Shown: positions 27,631 through 36,882 of the stretch, in pieces
Numbering within the stretch: the stretch's first letter is position 1
Layout: the number at the start of each line of letters is the position of its first letter
Source of the DNA: Actinokineospora inagensis DSM 44258
GTDB lineage: Bacteria; Actinomycetota; Actinomycetes; Mycobacteriales; Pseudonocardiaceae
Direction of reading: 5' to 3'
Assembly (NCBI RefSeq): GCF_000482865.1
Contig: NZ_KI519517.1
Coordinates: 1-64,000, forward strand
DNA: 64,000 nt
Made by a program: the position numbers and the translations under genes
Notes under the pieces: generated by a model
What the model was told of the DNA's origin: nothing
The model's input: only the letters and a program-made list of their open reading frames with translations
Databases searched by the model: none

Positions 27631-28629
27631 CGGCTTGTCGCTTTCGGACTACGCCAACGGCAGAACGGCTGACGAACCCACCCGCCCTCGTCGCCCGTGC
27701 CGCCTAGTCTTGAAACCGGGGGCTGCTCTGTCCGGTTGATCTTGGGTGCCGATGGTGCGAGGTCGACGACATCCGCCAGCCAAGCCGCTGGCCGCCCCGG
27801 GTCCTGGTCGCCGACAGTTCGACCGTCTCGGCGTTGTCCGCTCTGCCGAGAGCGGAGTGGGTGACTTGCGCGGCCGTTTTCGTCGCCCCTGCCATCTAGG
27901 CTGGAATTCGGGGGCTGTTCTGTGTGGTTGATCTTGAGCGCTGGTGGTGCGGGGTCGATGACACCGACCGGCCAAGTCAAGGGCCGACTCGGGTTCCGGT
28001 CGCCGGCAGTTCGACCATCTTGGTGTTGTCTGGTCTGCTGCGAGCGGGGCGGGTGACTTGCGTGGCCGTTTTCGTCGCCCCCGCCATCTAGGCTGGAAAT
28101 CGGGGGCTGCTTTGTATGGTTGATCTTGAGCGTCGGTAGTGCGAGGTCGACGACACTCAACAGCCAAGCCGCAGGCCGACCCAGGTTCCGGTCGCCGGCA
28201 GTTCGACTGCCTCGGCGTTGTCCGGTCTGCCGAGAGCAGAGCGGGTAACAGGCGCGGCCGTTCCTGTCGTCCGCACCGCCAAGGCTGGAATTCGAGGGTT
28301 GCTCTGTCCGGTTGATCTTGGGTGCCGATGGTGCGGGGTCCACGACACCGACCAGCCAAGCCGAAGACCAACCCGGGTCCCGGTCGCCGGTAGCTCGGCT
28401 GCTTCGGTGTTGTCCGGTCCGTCGAGAGCGGAGTGGGTGACAACCGCGGCTGTTTCCGTCACCCCTGCCATCTAGGCTGGAATTCGGGGGCTGCTCAGCA
28501 CCGTTGATCTTGCCCGCGGCCCGCCCCAGGCCAGTTGATCTTTGTGGGTCCCACCGGTGACGATCGGGCGCGGTGGTGGGCCCGCCCCAAGCTGGGGCGG
28601 GGATCGAGACGTGGTTCACCGAGCCGTGG
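27631..28629. other. Gene-free region with 192-bp tandem repeat
   Basis: About 1 kb without a credible gene. Most of it is the 192-bp repeat array, plus about 115 bp before the PAC2 stop codon. Confidence 0.75.
27705..28513 (+). repeat. 192-bp tandem repeat, four full units plus a partial fifth
   Basis: Units begin at 27705, 27897, 28089, 28281 and 28473, each exactly 192 bp apart, although the copies differ at many bases. Each starts with TAGGCTGGAATTCGGGGGCT or a variant, continues with ggttgatctt, and ends with a TCGTCGCCC-like box 8 bp before the next TAGGCT. The array is a multimer of the interspersed promoter-like element. Confidence 0.9.
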
Positions 28630-29550
28630 TCACACCCCGGTCGGTCCAGGGCCTGACCCGCCCCGCCCAGGCCCCGGCCGCCGCCTCCGCAGGTACCGCT
28701 CGAACTCCGCCGCGATCACGTCGCCGCTGGTTTCGTTGAGGGTGTCCTCCGCGTCGCCGCGTTCCTCCAGGGCGCGCACGTAGTTGCGGACGTCCTCGTC
28801 CTCCTCGGCCATCTCGCTGACCGTCTGCTGCCACTCCTCCGCCTGGTCCGGCAGCGCGCCCAGCGGGACCTCGACGTCGAGGACCTCCTCGACCCGGTGC
28901 AGCAGGGCGAGGGTGGCCTTCGGCGACGGCGGTTGCGACACGTAGTGCGGGACCGCCGCCCAGATCGAGATCGCGGGGACGCCCGCGCGCACGCACACGT
29001 CCTGCAGGATGCCGACGATGCCGGTGGGCCCCTCGTACCGCGAGCGCTCCAGGCCGAAGCGGGCGGCGGAGGTGGCGTCGTAGGCGGTGCCGGTCACCGG
29101 GACCGGGCGGGTGTGCGGGGTGTCGGCGAGCAGCGCGCCCAAGGTGACCACGGTGGTGATGTTCAGGTCCTCGATGTGCCCGAGCAGTTCCGAGCAGAAC
29201 TTGCGCCACCGCATGTTCGGTTCGATGCCGTGCACGAGCACCACGTCCCGGTTCGACCCGGGCGGCCTGCACCGGTAGAGCCGCGTGGTGGGCCAGTCGA
29301 CCCGCCGGGTCACCCCGTCGACCAGGCGCACCGTGGGGCGGGTCACCTGGAAGTCGTAGTAGTCGTCCGGATCGATCTCCAGCAGCGGGCTGGCGTCCCA
29401 GGTCAGCTGCAGGTGCTCGATCGCGGTGCTGGCCGCGTCGCCCGCGTCGTTCCAGCCCTCGAAGGCGGCCACCATGACGGGGTCGACGAGTTCCTGCTCG
29501 GCCGGGGGCTCGCGGTCGGCAGCCATCTGCGGGTCGTCCGGGTCGGTCAC
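28630..29550 (-). CDS. PAC2 family protein
   Basis: 306 residues. It contains the PAC2 (proteasome assembly chaperone-like) alpha/beta domain with FEGWNDAGDAAS near the N terminus and VVTLGALLADTPHTRPV and SIWAAVPHYV further on. M. tuberculosis Rv2125 is the syntenic relative. A role in proteasome assembly is suggested by the fold name only. The start GTG 29550 is 6 nt from a TAGGCT -10, so the mRNA is probably leaderless. A repeat-borne promoter-like element faces its 3' end. Confidence 0.88.
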   Translation of the reverse strand: MTDPDDPQMAADREPPAEQELVDPVMVAAFEGWNDAGDAASTAIEHLQLTWDASPLLEIDPDDYYDFQVTRPTVRLVDGVTRRVDWPTTRLYRCRPPGSNRDVVLVHGIEPNMRWRKFCSELLGHIEDLNITTVVTLGALLADTPHTRPVPVTGTAYDATSAARFGLERSRYEGPTGIVGILQDVCVRAGVPAISIWAAVPHYVSQPPSPKATLALLHRVEEVLDVEVPLGALPDQAEEWQQTVSEMAEEDEDVRNYVRALEERGDAEDTLNETSGDVIAAEFERYLRRRRPGPGRGGSGPGPTGV

Positions 29551-29556
29551 CCGGCC

Positions 29557-29562
29557 AGCCTA
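29557..29562 (-). promoter_or_regulatory. -10 box for the PAC2 gene
   Basis: TAGGCT on the minus strand, 6 nt before GTG 29550. Confidence 0.6.
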
Positions 29563-29589
29563 CGGCCACCGGCCCCGGGGCGGAGATCG

Positions 29590-29595
29590 TAGGCT
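29590..29595 (+). promoter_or_regulatory. -10 box for the HAD-hisE operon
   Basis: TAGGCT, 6 nt before ATG 29602 of a 17-codon leader frame. It diverges from the PAC2 -10 with only 27 bp between the two boxes. Confidence 0.55.
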
Positions 29596-29601
29596 GGGGA
29601 C

Positions 29602-29655
29602 ATGCCGCCCGGACCCCCTGACCGGTCGGGTTCGACGAGGAGGCCGCCCCCGTGA
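29602..29655 (+). CDS. Putative 17-codon leader peptide
   Basis: ATG 29602 starts a Pro/Arg-rich frame that stops at TGA 29653-29655 and overlaps the GTG of the HAD gene by 3 nt. It would be translated from a leaderless mRNA, and the SD of the next gene (GGAGG) lies inside it. Translation could couple to, or attenuate, the HAD gene. It may also be a chance frame. Confidence 0.35.
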   Translation: MPPGPPDRSGSTRRPPP

Positions 29656-30359
29656 CCGGACCGTCCACTGTGGATGGCCTGCCCGCCGCCGTGCTCTGGG
29701 ACATGGACGGCACCCTGCTCGACTCGGAGAAGCTGTGGGACATCCCGCTGGGTGAGTTCTCCCGGAAGCTGGGCGCGCCGCTGGCCGAGTCGACCAGGAC
29801 CGCCATGATCGGCAGCAACGTCCCCACCAGCATGCGGCTGCTCTACGCCGGTGCCGGGGTCGTCCCCACCGACGACGACATCACCGCGGCGGTGGACTGG
29901 GTCCGCGCCCGGATGCTGGAGCTGTTCGAGACCCGCCTGGTCTTCCGCCCCGGCGCCCCGGAGGCGCTGCGGGCCGTGCGCGCGACCGGGCTGCCGGTCG
30001 CCCTGGTCACCTCCACCGAACGCGTCCTCACCGAGGTCGCCCTGGACACCATCGGCCGCCACCACTTCGACGTCATCGTCTGCGGCGACGAGGTCGACGG
30101 CCGCAACAAGCCGTTACCCGACCCCTACCTGCGCGCCGCCGAACTCCTCGGCGTCGACCCCACCGCGTGCCTGGCTGTCGAGGACTCACTCACCGGCACC
30201 GCCGCCGCCGTCGCCGCGGGCTGCACCGTGCTGGTCGTCCCGTGCGAGGTCGACGTCGAACCCGGCCCCCGCCGAGTCCTGCGCGACAGCCTCGTCGGCC
30301 TGGACGAGGCCCTGCTGCGCGACCTCGTCACCGCCGGGTGGCAGGATCGAGTCCCGTGA
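29652..30359 (+). CDS. HAD-family phosphatase
   Basis: 235 residues. Haloacid dehalogenase motifs: [20 protein letters not shown], the Lys in [18 protein letters not shown]. The alpha-helical cap between motifs I and II is typical of beta-phosphoglucomutase-like phosphatases. GTG 29652 has GGAGG 8 nt upstream. The stop overlaps hisE (GTGA), suggesting cotranslation. It could be a metabolite repair or histidine-pathway phosphatase, but HisN function is not shown. Confidence 0.85.
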   Translation: MTGPSTVDGLPAAVLWDMDGTLLDSEKLWDIPLGEFSRKLGAPLAESTRTAMIGSNVPTSMRLLYAGAGVVPTDDDITAAVDWVRARMLELFETRLVFRPGAPEALRAVRATGLPVALVTSTERVLTEVALDTIGRHHFDVIVCGDEVDGRNKPLPDPYLRAAELLGVDPTACLAVEDSLTGTAAAVAAGCTVLVVPCEVDVEPGPRRVLRDSLVGLDEALLRDLVTAGWQDRVP

Positions 30360-30619
30360 AGACCTTCGACGAACTGTTCGCCGAGCTCAGCGACCGCGCC
30401 AAGAACCGCCCCGCGGGCTCCGGCACGGTCCAAGCCCTCGACGCGGGCGTGCACGCCCAGGGCAAGAAGGTCATCGAAGAGGCGGGCGAGGTGTGGATCG
30501 CCGCCGAGTACCAGACCGACGCCGAGCTGGCTGAGGAGATCTCCCAGTTGCTCTACCGCGTCCAGGTCCTGATGCTCGGCCGCGGCATCACCCTGGACGA
30601 CGTCTACAAGTATCTGTAG
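30356..30619 (+). CDS. hisE: Phosphoribosyl-ATP pyrophosphatase
   Basis: 87 residues. MazG-like all-alpha fold with the metal-binding [11 protein letters not shown] motif. It hydrolyses PR-ATP to PR-AMP in step 2 of histidine synthesis. GTG 30356 overlaps the HAD stop. hisG, usually next in actinobacteria, is not downstream: a repeat element follows and then the opposite-strand RecB-like gene. Confidence 0.9.
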   Translation: MKTFDELFAELSDRAKNRPAGSGTVQALDAGVHAQGKKVIEEAGEVWIAAEYQTDAELAEEISQLLYRVQVLMLGRGITLDDVYKYL

Positions 30620-30638
30620 GTCGCCGGTTCACGGTGGA

Positions 30639-30691
30639 GATCAACAGCGCTGAGCAGCCCCCGAATCCAGCCTAGGTGTGGGCGGCGACAA
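30639..30691 (-). repeat. Interspersed promoter-like element
   Basis: On the minus strand TTGTCGCCG (30683-30691), 8 bp, TAGGCT (30669-30674), then ggattcgggggctgctcag and gttgatc. It begins 19 nt after the hisE stop and faces back into hisE. Confidence 0.8.
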
Positions 30692-30756
30692 AACCGGCCA
30701 CCGCGATCACCCGGTCCGCTCTCGGCAGACGGACCGGCTGGGGAACCAAGCCTCCC

Positions 30757-30860
30757 AGGCACGCAGGCACGCAAACACGCAGGCACGCAGGCACGCAGGC
30801 ACGCAGGCACGCAGGCACGCAGGCACGCAGGCACGCAGGCACGCAGGCACGCAGGCACGC
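30757..30860 (+). repeat. 8-bp microsatellite, 13 copies of AGGCACGC
   Basis: Thirteen contiguous AGGCACGC units. Only the third unit (AAACACGC) deviates. Near identity suggests recent slippage and likely length polymorphism between strains. Confidence 0.95.
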
Positions 30861-30945
30861 AGAGCCGCGGCCGACCGAGCCGCGGCAGCGGCGGCGGTGT
30901 TTCGTGGGCCGGGAGTCGGTGGTGCGCACCAGGAGGCGGGGTGGG

Positions 30946-31821
30946 CTAGTCGGCGCGGTCCAGGGCGGACTCCTCGCCGGGGTCGGGTTCTGGCCAGCCG
31001 GGGTAGGCCGGTGGGGTGCCGCCGAACTCGGGGCAGCGGGACTGGTGGGAGCACCAGTCGCAGAGGCGGGAGCGGTTGGGGCGGAAGTCGCCGGTGCGGC
31101 CCGCGCGGAGGATGGCGTCCCAGATGGCGTCCAGGGTGCGTTCGAAGCGGGCCAGTTCGGCCTCGTCCGGGGTGTAGGCCAGGGACTGCTGGTCGGCCAG
31201 GTACATCAGGCGGAGTTGGCGGGGGACCTCGCCGCGCAGGCGCCAGACGGCCAGGGCGTAGAACTTCATCTGGAACAGGGCCTTGGCCTCGCCGATCTCG
31301 CGCGGGGCCGCGCCGGTCTTGTAGTCGACGACGCGGATCTCGCCGGTGGGGGCGACGTCGAGCCGGTCGATGTAGCCGCGGAGCAGGACGCCGGACGGCA
31401 GCTCCGTCTCGACCAGCAGTTCGCACGCGTCGGGTTGCAGGCGGCGGGGGTCTTCCAGGGCGAAGTAGCCGTCGATCAGGCGGGACGCGGACGCCAGCCA
31501 TTCGGCCGGGTCCTCGCCCTCGGCGAAGATCTCACCCAGCACGGGCTGCTGCTCCAGCAACTCCGTCCAGGTGGGGCCGAGCAGGGCGTGCGCGGTGTCC
31601 GGTACGCGTTCGGCGGCGGGCAGCCCGTAGAGCCGTTCCAGCACGGCGTGCACCACGGTGCCCCGGACCTGCGCCTTCGTCGGGGTCTCGGGCAGCCGGT
31701 CCACCGCGCGGAACCGGTAGAGCAGGGGGCACTGCTTGAAGTCGCCCGCGCGGGACGGGGACAGCGCCGGTCGTCGCCGGGCCACCCGGGTGGGTTCGAC
31801 GGTCGTGGTGTCCGCGGTCAT
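30946..31821 (-). CDS. RecB/Cas4-type PD-(D/E)XK nuclease with Fe-S cluster motif
   Basis: 291 residues. Nuclease motifs include GTVVHAVLE, YIDRLDVAPTGEIRVVDYKTG (catalytic D...DxK) and QMKFYALAVW. One Cys near residue 31 (KQCPLLY) plus CDWCSHQSRC at the C terminus form the four-Cys Fe-S cluster pattern of Cas4/AddB-like nucleases. M. tuberculosis Rv2119 is the syntenic relative. It starts leaderless from a PafBC-type promoter (31828-31850), so it is probably induced by DNA damage. Confidence 0.9.
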   Translation of the reverse strand: MTADTTTVEPTRVARRRPALSPSRAGDFKQCPLLYRFRAVDRLPETPTKAQVRGTVVHAVLERLYGLPAAERVPDTAHALLGPTWTELLEQQPVLGEIFAEGEDPAEWLASASRLIDGYFALEDPRRLQPDACELLVETELPSGVLLRGYIDRLDVAPTGEIRVVDYKTGAAPREIGEAKALFQMKFYALAVWRLRGEVPRQLRLMYLADQQSLAYTPDEAELARFERTLDAIWDAILRAGRTGDFRPNRSRLCDWCSHQSRCPEFGGTPPAYPGWPEPDPGEESALDRAD

Positions 31822-31827
31822 GCCCTG

Positions 31828-31850
31828 ACCCTACTGTCGACCACCGACAG
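31828..31850 (-). promoter_or_regulatory. PafBC-type (RecA-NDp) promoter of the RecB-like gene
   Basis: On the minus strand CTGTCGGTG (31842-31850), 8 bp, TAGGGT (31828-31833), then 6 nt to the ATG. It matches the known tTGTCRGTG-N8-TAnnnT motif at every conserved base except the weakly conserved first T. Confidence 0.85.
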
Positions 31851-31976
31851 CCCCGGGACGGCCACCGCCCGTGTCGGTCCGTGTCCGGTTCCAGTCAGTC
31901 CCCTCGACAGGAACCTGTCGATCCGGGCAAGCCGCCCAAGCGGGTGCGGATCACCCGGTTCCCACACGATCGCGGT

Positions 31977-31982
31977 TACCCT
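31977..31982 (+). promoter_or_regulatory. -10 box for the site-2 protease gene
   Basis: TACCCT, 7 nt before GTG 31990, compatible with a leaderless transcript. Confidence 0.55.
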
Positions 31983-31989
31983 CGGCGGG

Positions 31990-34021
<2,032 letters not shown>

Positions 34022-34029
34022 AGACGACA

Positions 34030-34059
34030 GTGGCCGGGTGGACAGTCCCACCCGGCCAC
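34030..34059. terminator. Bidirectional hairpin terminator
   Basis: GTGGCCGGGTGG (34030-34041) and CCACCCGGCCAC (34048-34059) form a perfect 12-bp stem with a 6-nt loop between the convergent trmI gene and a Q-rich membrane-protein gene. Confidence 0.85.
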
Positions 34060-34075
34060 GATCAACACCTACCGA

Positions 34076-34894
34076 CTACAAGGACACACACCAGCCCTTG
34101 GACTTCTTCTCGAAGACGATCGGGAAGTCCAGGGGCGCGCTGCCGCCGATGGTCACCTGTGTGTCGACCTTGCCGTTGCTCTCGCCGTAGGTCTCCGGCT
34201 GGCCGACCACGGCCACCTTGCCGCCGCTGGGCGCGACGCTGGTGTACATGATCCCGGCGTCGGTCCCGGCGCAGGTCAGCGACTTCGCGGTGGCCTCGTC
34301 CTTGTTGTTGACCGCCTCGACGTACTTCGCGCCCGCCGCCTTGAGGTCGTCGCCACCGCCGCCGGTCGACCCGCTGTCCGCGGTCGTGGTGGGACTGTCC
34401 TCAGTGGTGGTCTCGTCCGGGTCGGTGGTCGTGGTGCGCGGCGCCTTGCGGGAAGTCGTGCTGGGCGCGCTGGTGCCGCCGCCCGTGCCGGGCTGCGCGG
34501 TGTTCTTGTCGTCCTTGGACAGCAGGAAGTACGCGCCGACACCACCGCCGCCGAGCACCAGCACCGCCGCGACGACGATCGCGATGACCTTGCCGTTGCC
34601 CTTCTTCTGCGGTCCACCCGGGGGCTGCTGCCCGTAGCCGCCGTACTGCTGCTGTTGCCCGTACGGGTCGAACTGCTGCGTCGGGTAAGGCTGCTGCCCG
34701 TAACCCTGCTGCTGCGCGTACGGGTCGTACGGCTGCTGAGGCTGCTGGGGTTGCTGGCCGTACTGGTCCGGGTACGGCTGCTGCTGCGGTTGCTGCTGGC
34801 CGTACGGGTCCTGCTGGTACGGCTGCTGGGGCTGCTGGCCGTAGGGATCCGGCTGCTGCCCGTACGGGCCCGGCTGCTGCGGTGGGTAGGTCAT
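34076..34894 (-). CDS. Gln/Pro-rich membrane protein, paralog 1
   Basis: 272 residues. A Tyr-Gly-Gln-Gln-Pro repeat region (about 1-95) precedes one membrane helix (VIAIVVAAVLVLGGGGVGAYF), a Thr/Ser linker and an extracytoplasmic NTF2/DUF4878-like domain with two Cys. It is one of three adjacent genes with this architecture (a fourth is at 56586). The ATG is 3 nt after the upstream paralog's stop, so the two are cotranscribed. Function unknown; possibly cell-envelope binding. Confidence 0.8.
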   Translation of the reverse strand: MTYPPQQPGPYGQQPDPYGQQPQQPYQQDPYGQQQPQQQPYPDQYGQQPQQPQQPYDPYAQQQGYGQQPYPTQQFDPYGQQQQYGGYGQQPPGGPQKKGNGKVIAIVVAAVLVLGGGGVGAYFLLSKDDKNTAQPGTGGGTSAPSTTSRKAPRTTTTDPDETTTEDSPTTTADSGSTGGGGDDLKAAGAKYVEAVNNKDEATAKSLTCAGTDAGIMYTSVAPSGGKVAVVGQPETYGESNGKVDTQVTIGGSAPLDFPIVFEKKSKGWCVSL

Positions 34895-34897
34895 GGG

Positions 34898-35596
34898 TCA
34901 GGCCGCTTCCTCGCCGCAGAACCGCCACTCGCCGGATTCCTTGACGATCTTGATCTTGATGCTGGTGGTCTTGTCTTCCTCGCCCGTCTTGGCCAGCACG
35001 AGGTCGAGGGTGGCGGTCGCGGTGCTGCTGCTGACCGTCGGCTTGCCCTTCTCGGTCGCCGTGATGTCGTACGGCGCGAGCTGGGACTCCAGGGACTTGG
35101 TGTCCGTGCCGTACTTGCTCTTGTACGCCGAGCACGCGTTCTCGGTCACCGAGGAGAAGCTCTTGGACTCGTACGCCTGGATGTAGTCGTCCACCACGTT
35201 CTGCGGGCCGGAGGAGTCGTCGCTCCCGTTGTCCTCGCTGGTCTTCGGGCTCGACGACTTGGGCGTCGTCTTGGGCGCCGTGGTCGTGGTCCCGCCCGCG
35301 GTGGGGGTGGACTTGGAGTCCTTGGTGAGGAAGTAGACGCCGACCGCGCCGCCGCCGAGCACCAGCACCGCGATGAGCACGATCGCCACGATCTTGCCGG
35401 TGTTCTTCGGCTTCGGCGGCTGACCGCCGGGGCCGGGGAAGCCGCCCAACCCCTGGTACTGGCCCTGCTGCGGGAACGGCGCCGACGGCGGGCCGTACGG
35501 GCCGGGCGGGGGCTGGTGCCCCGGGGGGTTCCCGTAGCCGCCGGGCTGCTGCGGCTGCTGTCCGTACGGCCCCGGCTGCTGCGGAGGGTAGGTCAT
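34898..35596 (-). CDS. Gln/Pro-rich membrane protein, paralog 2
   Basis: 232 residues with the same layout as its neighbour: an identical MTYPPQQPGPYGQQP N terminus, a proline-rich region to about 90, one membrane helix (IVAIVLIAVLVLGGGAVGVYF), a Thr/Ser linker and an outer domain (VVDDYIQAYESKSFSSVTENACSAY) with a Cys pair. It arose by tandem duplication with paralog 1, then diverged outside the N terminus. Confidence 0.8.
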   Translation of the reverse strand: MTYPPQQPGPYGQQPQQPGGYGNPPGHQPPPGPYGPPSAPFPQQGQYQGLGGFPGPGGQPPKPKNTGKIVAIVLIAVLVLGGGAVGVYFLTKDSKSTPTAGGTTTTAPKTTPKSSSPKTSEDNGSDDSSGPQNVVDDYIQAYESKSFSSVTENACSAYKSKYGTDTKSLESQLAPYDITATEKGKPTVSSSTATATLDLVLAKTGEEDKTTSIKIKIVKESGEWRFCGEEAA

Positions 35597-35825
35597 GGCT
35601 GTCCCTGGCTTCCTTGCTGCTGGTCGCCGCGGCGAGCGGCTCGTGCGGGGAGTAGACGGCCGGGTGGGCTACCGCGTTCCACCGCCGACCGTATCCCGTC
35701 GGGGAAACACATGGTATTTGCCGCCCGTCCGGGGATCCGACCTGGGCCGGGGCCCGGTCGGCCTCGATCGGGTGACGAATTGAACACGGCCCGGCCGCGA
35801 GCGCGGTTCGGACCACCCGGGCCGG

Positions 35826-36593
35826 TCAGCCGCTGAACTTGTCCACGCACCAGGTGCCGTTGGCCTTCTTCAGCCGCAGCCGCACGGTCCTGGTCTCGCC
35901 CTCGACCTTCGCGCTGATGGTGGCCGTCGCGGTGTCCCCGGTCTCGGTGACGTCCTGCACCTTCGGCTCGGTGACCTGTGCCTGGTCCTGCTTGGCCTGG
36001 TCCGCGGTGACCTTGTCGTCGGCGTTGCAGACCAGTTTGTTGTAGGCGTCGGCGTCGCCGCTCACCAGCGCGTCCAGTATCGCCTCGGTGGTACCGCGGG
36101 CCGAGCCGGTGTCCGAGCCGCTCAGCGTCAGCACCAGCGTCACCACCACGCCGATCACGACCAGGCCGCCGCCCGCCAGGATCCACGGCAGCCGGTTGCG
36201 CCGCTGCGGATACGGCTGCCCGTACTGGTTCTGCGGGTAGCCGGGCTGCTGCTGGGGGTACGCGCCCTGCGGCGGGTATCCACCCTGCTGGGGGAACTGT
36301 CCCGGTGGGACCTGTCCGGCCGGGAACTGGCCCGGCGGGACCTGACCCGGCGGGGGGAACTGGCCCGGGTGCGGCTGGTGACCCTGGGTGAACTGCCCGG
36401 ATTGTGGGAACTGGCCCGGTTGCCCCGGCTGCTGCGGGTGGGCGGGCTGCTGGGACTGCCCGTGCGGGTCCTGGCCGGGGAAGGCGTCCGCGGGCAGGAA
36501 CCGGGTCTGCTCCGGGAACTGCCCCGCGCCCCCGCCCTGGTCACCGGGGTGCGGCGACGGGGAGGAGGACGGGTCCTGCGGCGGGTGGGTCAT
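35826..36593 (-). CDS. Gln/Pro-rich membrane protein, paralog 3
   Basis: 255 residues. A longer Pro/Gln/Gly region with PPGQFPxGQ repeats to about 135, then one membrane helix (LPWILAGGGLVVIGVVVTLVL) and an outer DUF4878/NTF2-like domain (IDALVSGDADAYNKLVCNA ... GTWCVDKFSG) with two Cys. Its first ATG is 289 bp upstream of divergent mpa. Confidence 0.8.
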   Translation of the reverse strand: MTHPPQDPSSSPSPHPGDQGGGAGQFPEQTRFLPADAFPGQDPHGQSQQPAHPQQPGQPGQFPQSGQFTQGHQPHPGQFPPPGQVPPGQFPAGQVPPGQFPQQGGYPPQGAYPQQQPGYPQNQYGQPYPQRRNRLPWILAGGGLVVIGVVVTLVLTLSGSDTGSARGTTEAILDALVSGDADAYNKLVCNADDKVTADQAKQDQAQVTEPKVQDVTETGDTATATISAKVEGETRTVRLRLKKANGTWCVDKFSG

Positions 36594-36829
36594 CGGGCAT
36601 CGGGCTTTCTGGCTGGGGCGACGGGGGCCGCGGCCGACGGGGACCGCGCTGAACCCTAGCTCGCGGACCCCGGTGAACGCGGGCGGATCACCCGCGCGGT
36701 CGGCCTAACGCACCGACGCTCGGTAACGCTTGTCCGGTTCCCGCGAACACCGGGATGGCGCATGCTGTGCGTCCGAGCGGGTGTTGCGCCGCGGTGACAC
36801 GCGAGTTCAGACATGTCGATGCTCTGTCC

Positions 36830-36852
36830 TTGTCGGTGATCGCCGGTACCGT
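36830..36852 (+). promoter_or_regulatory. PafBC-type (RecA-NDp) promoter of mpa
   Basis: TTGTCGGTG (36830-36838), 8 bp, TACCGT (36847-36852): an exact match to TTGTCRGTG-N8-TAnnnT. The ATG follows 30 nt later with SD GGGAGGAGG. Confidence 0.88.
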
Positions 36853-36882
36853 AGGGGTACGAGTTCGGGAGGAGGTGCCGAC

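Larger units (their letters stand above)
30620..30945. other. Convergent intergenic region with repeats
   Basis: About 325 bp between hisE and the RecB-like nuclease. It holds one inverted interspersed element (30639-30691) and a 13-copy 8-bp repeat. No gene is seen. Confidence 0.7.

Noticed and set aside
27649-28443. Repeat protein on the minus strand (264 residues of 64-residue units)
   Set aside because: Several frames are open at once because the 192-bp unit is a multiple of 3 and GC-rich. No start signal, domain or amphipathic pattern is seen, and the unit is recognisable as the interspersed non-coding element.
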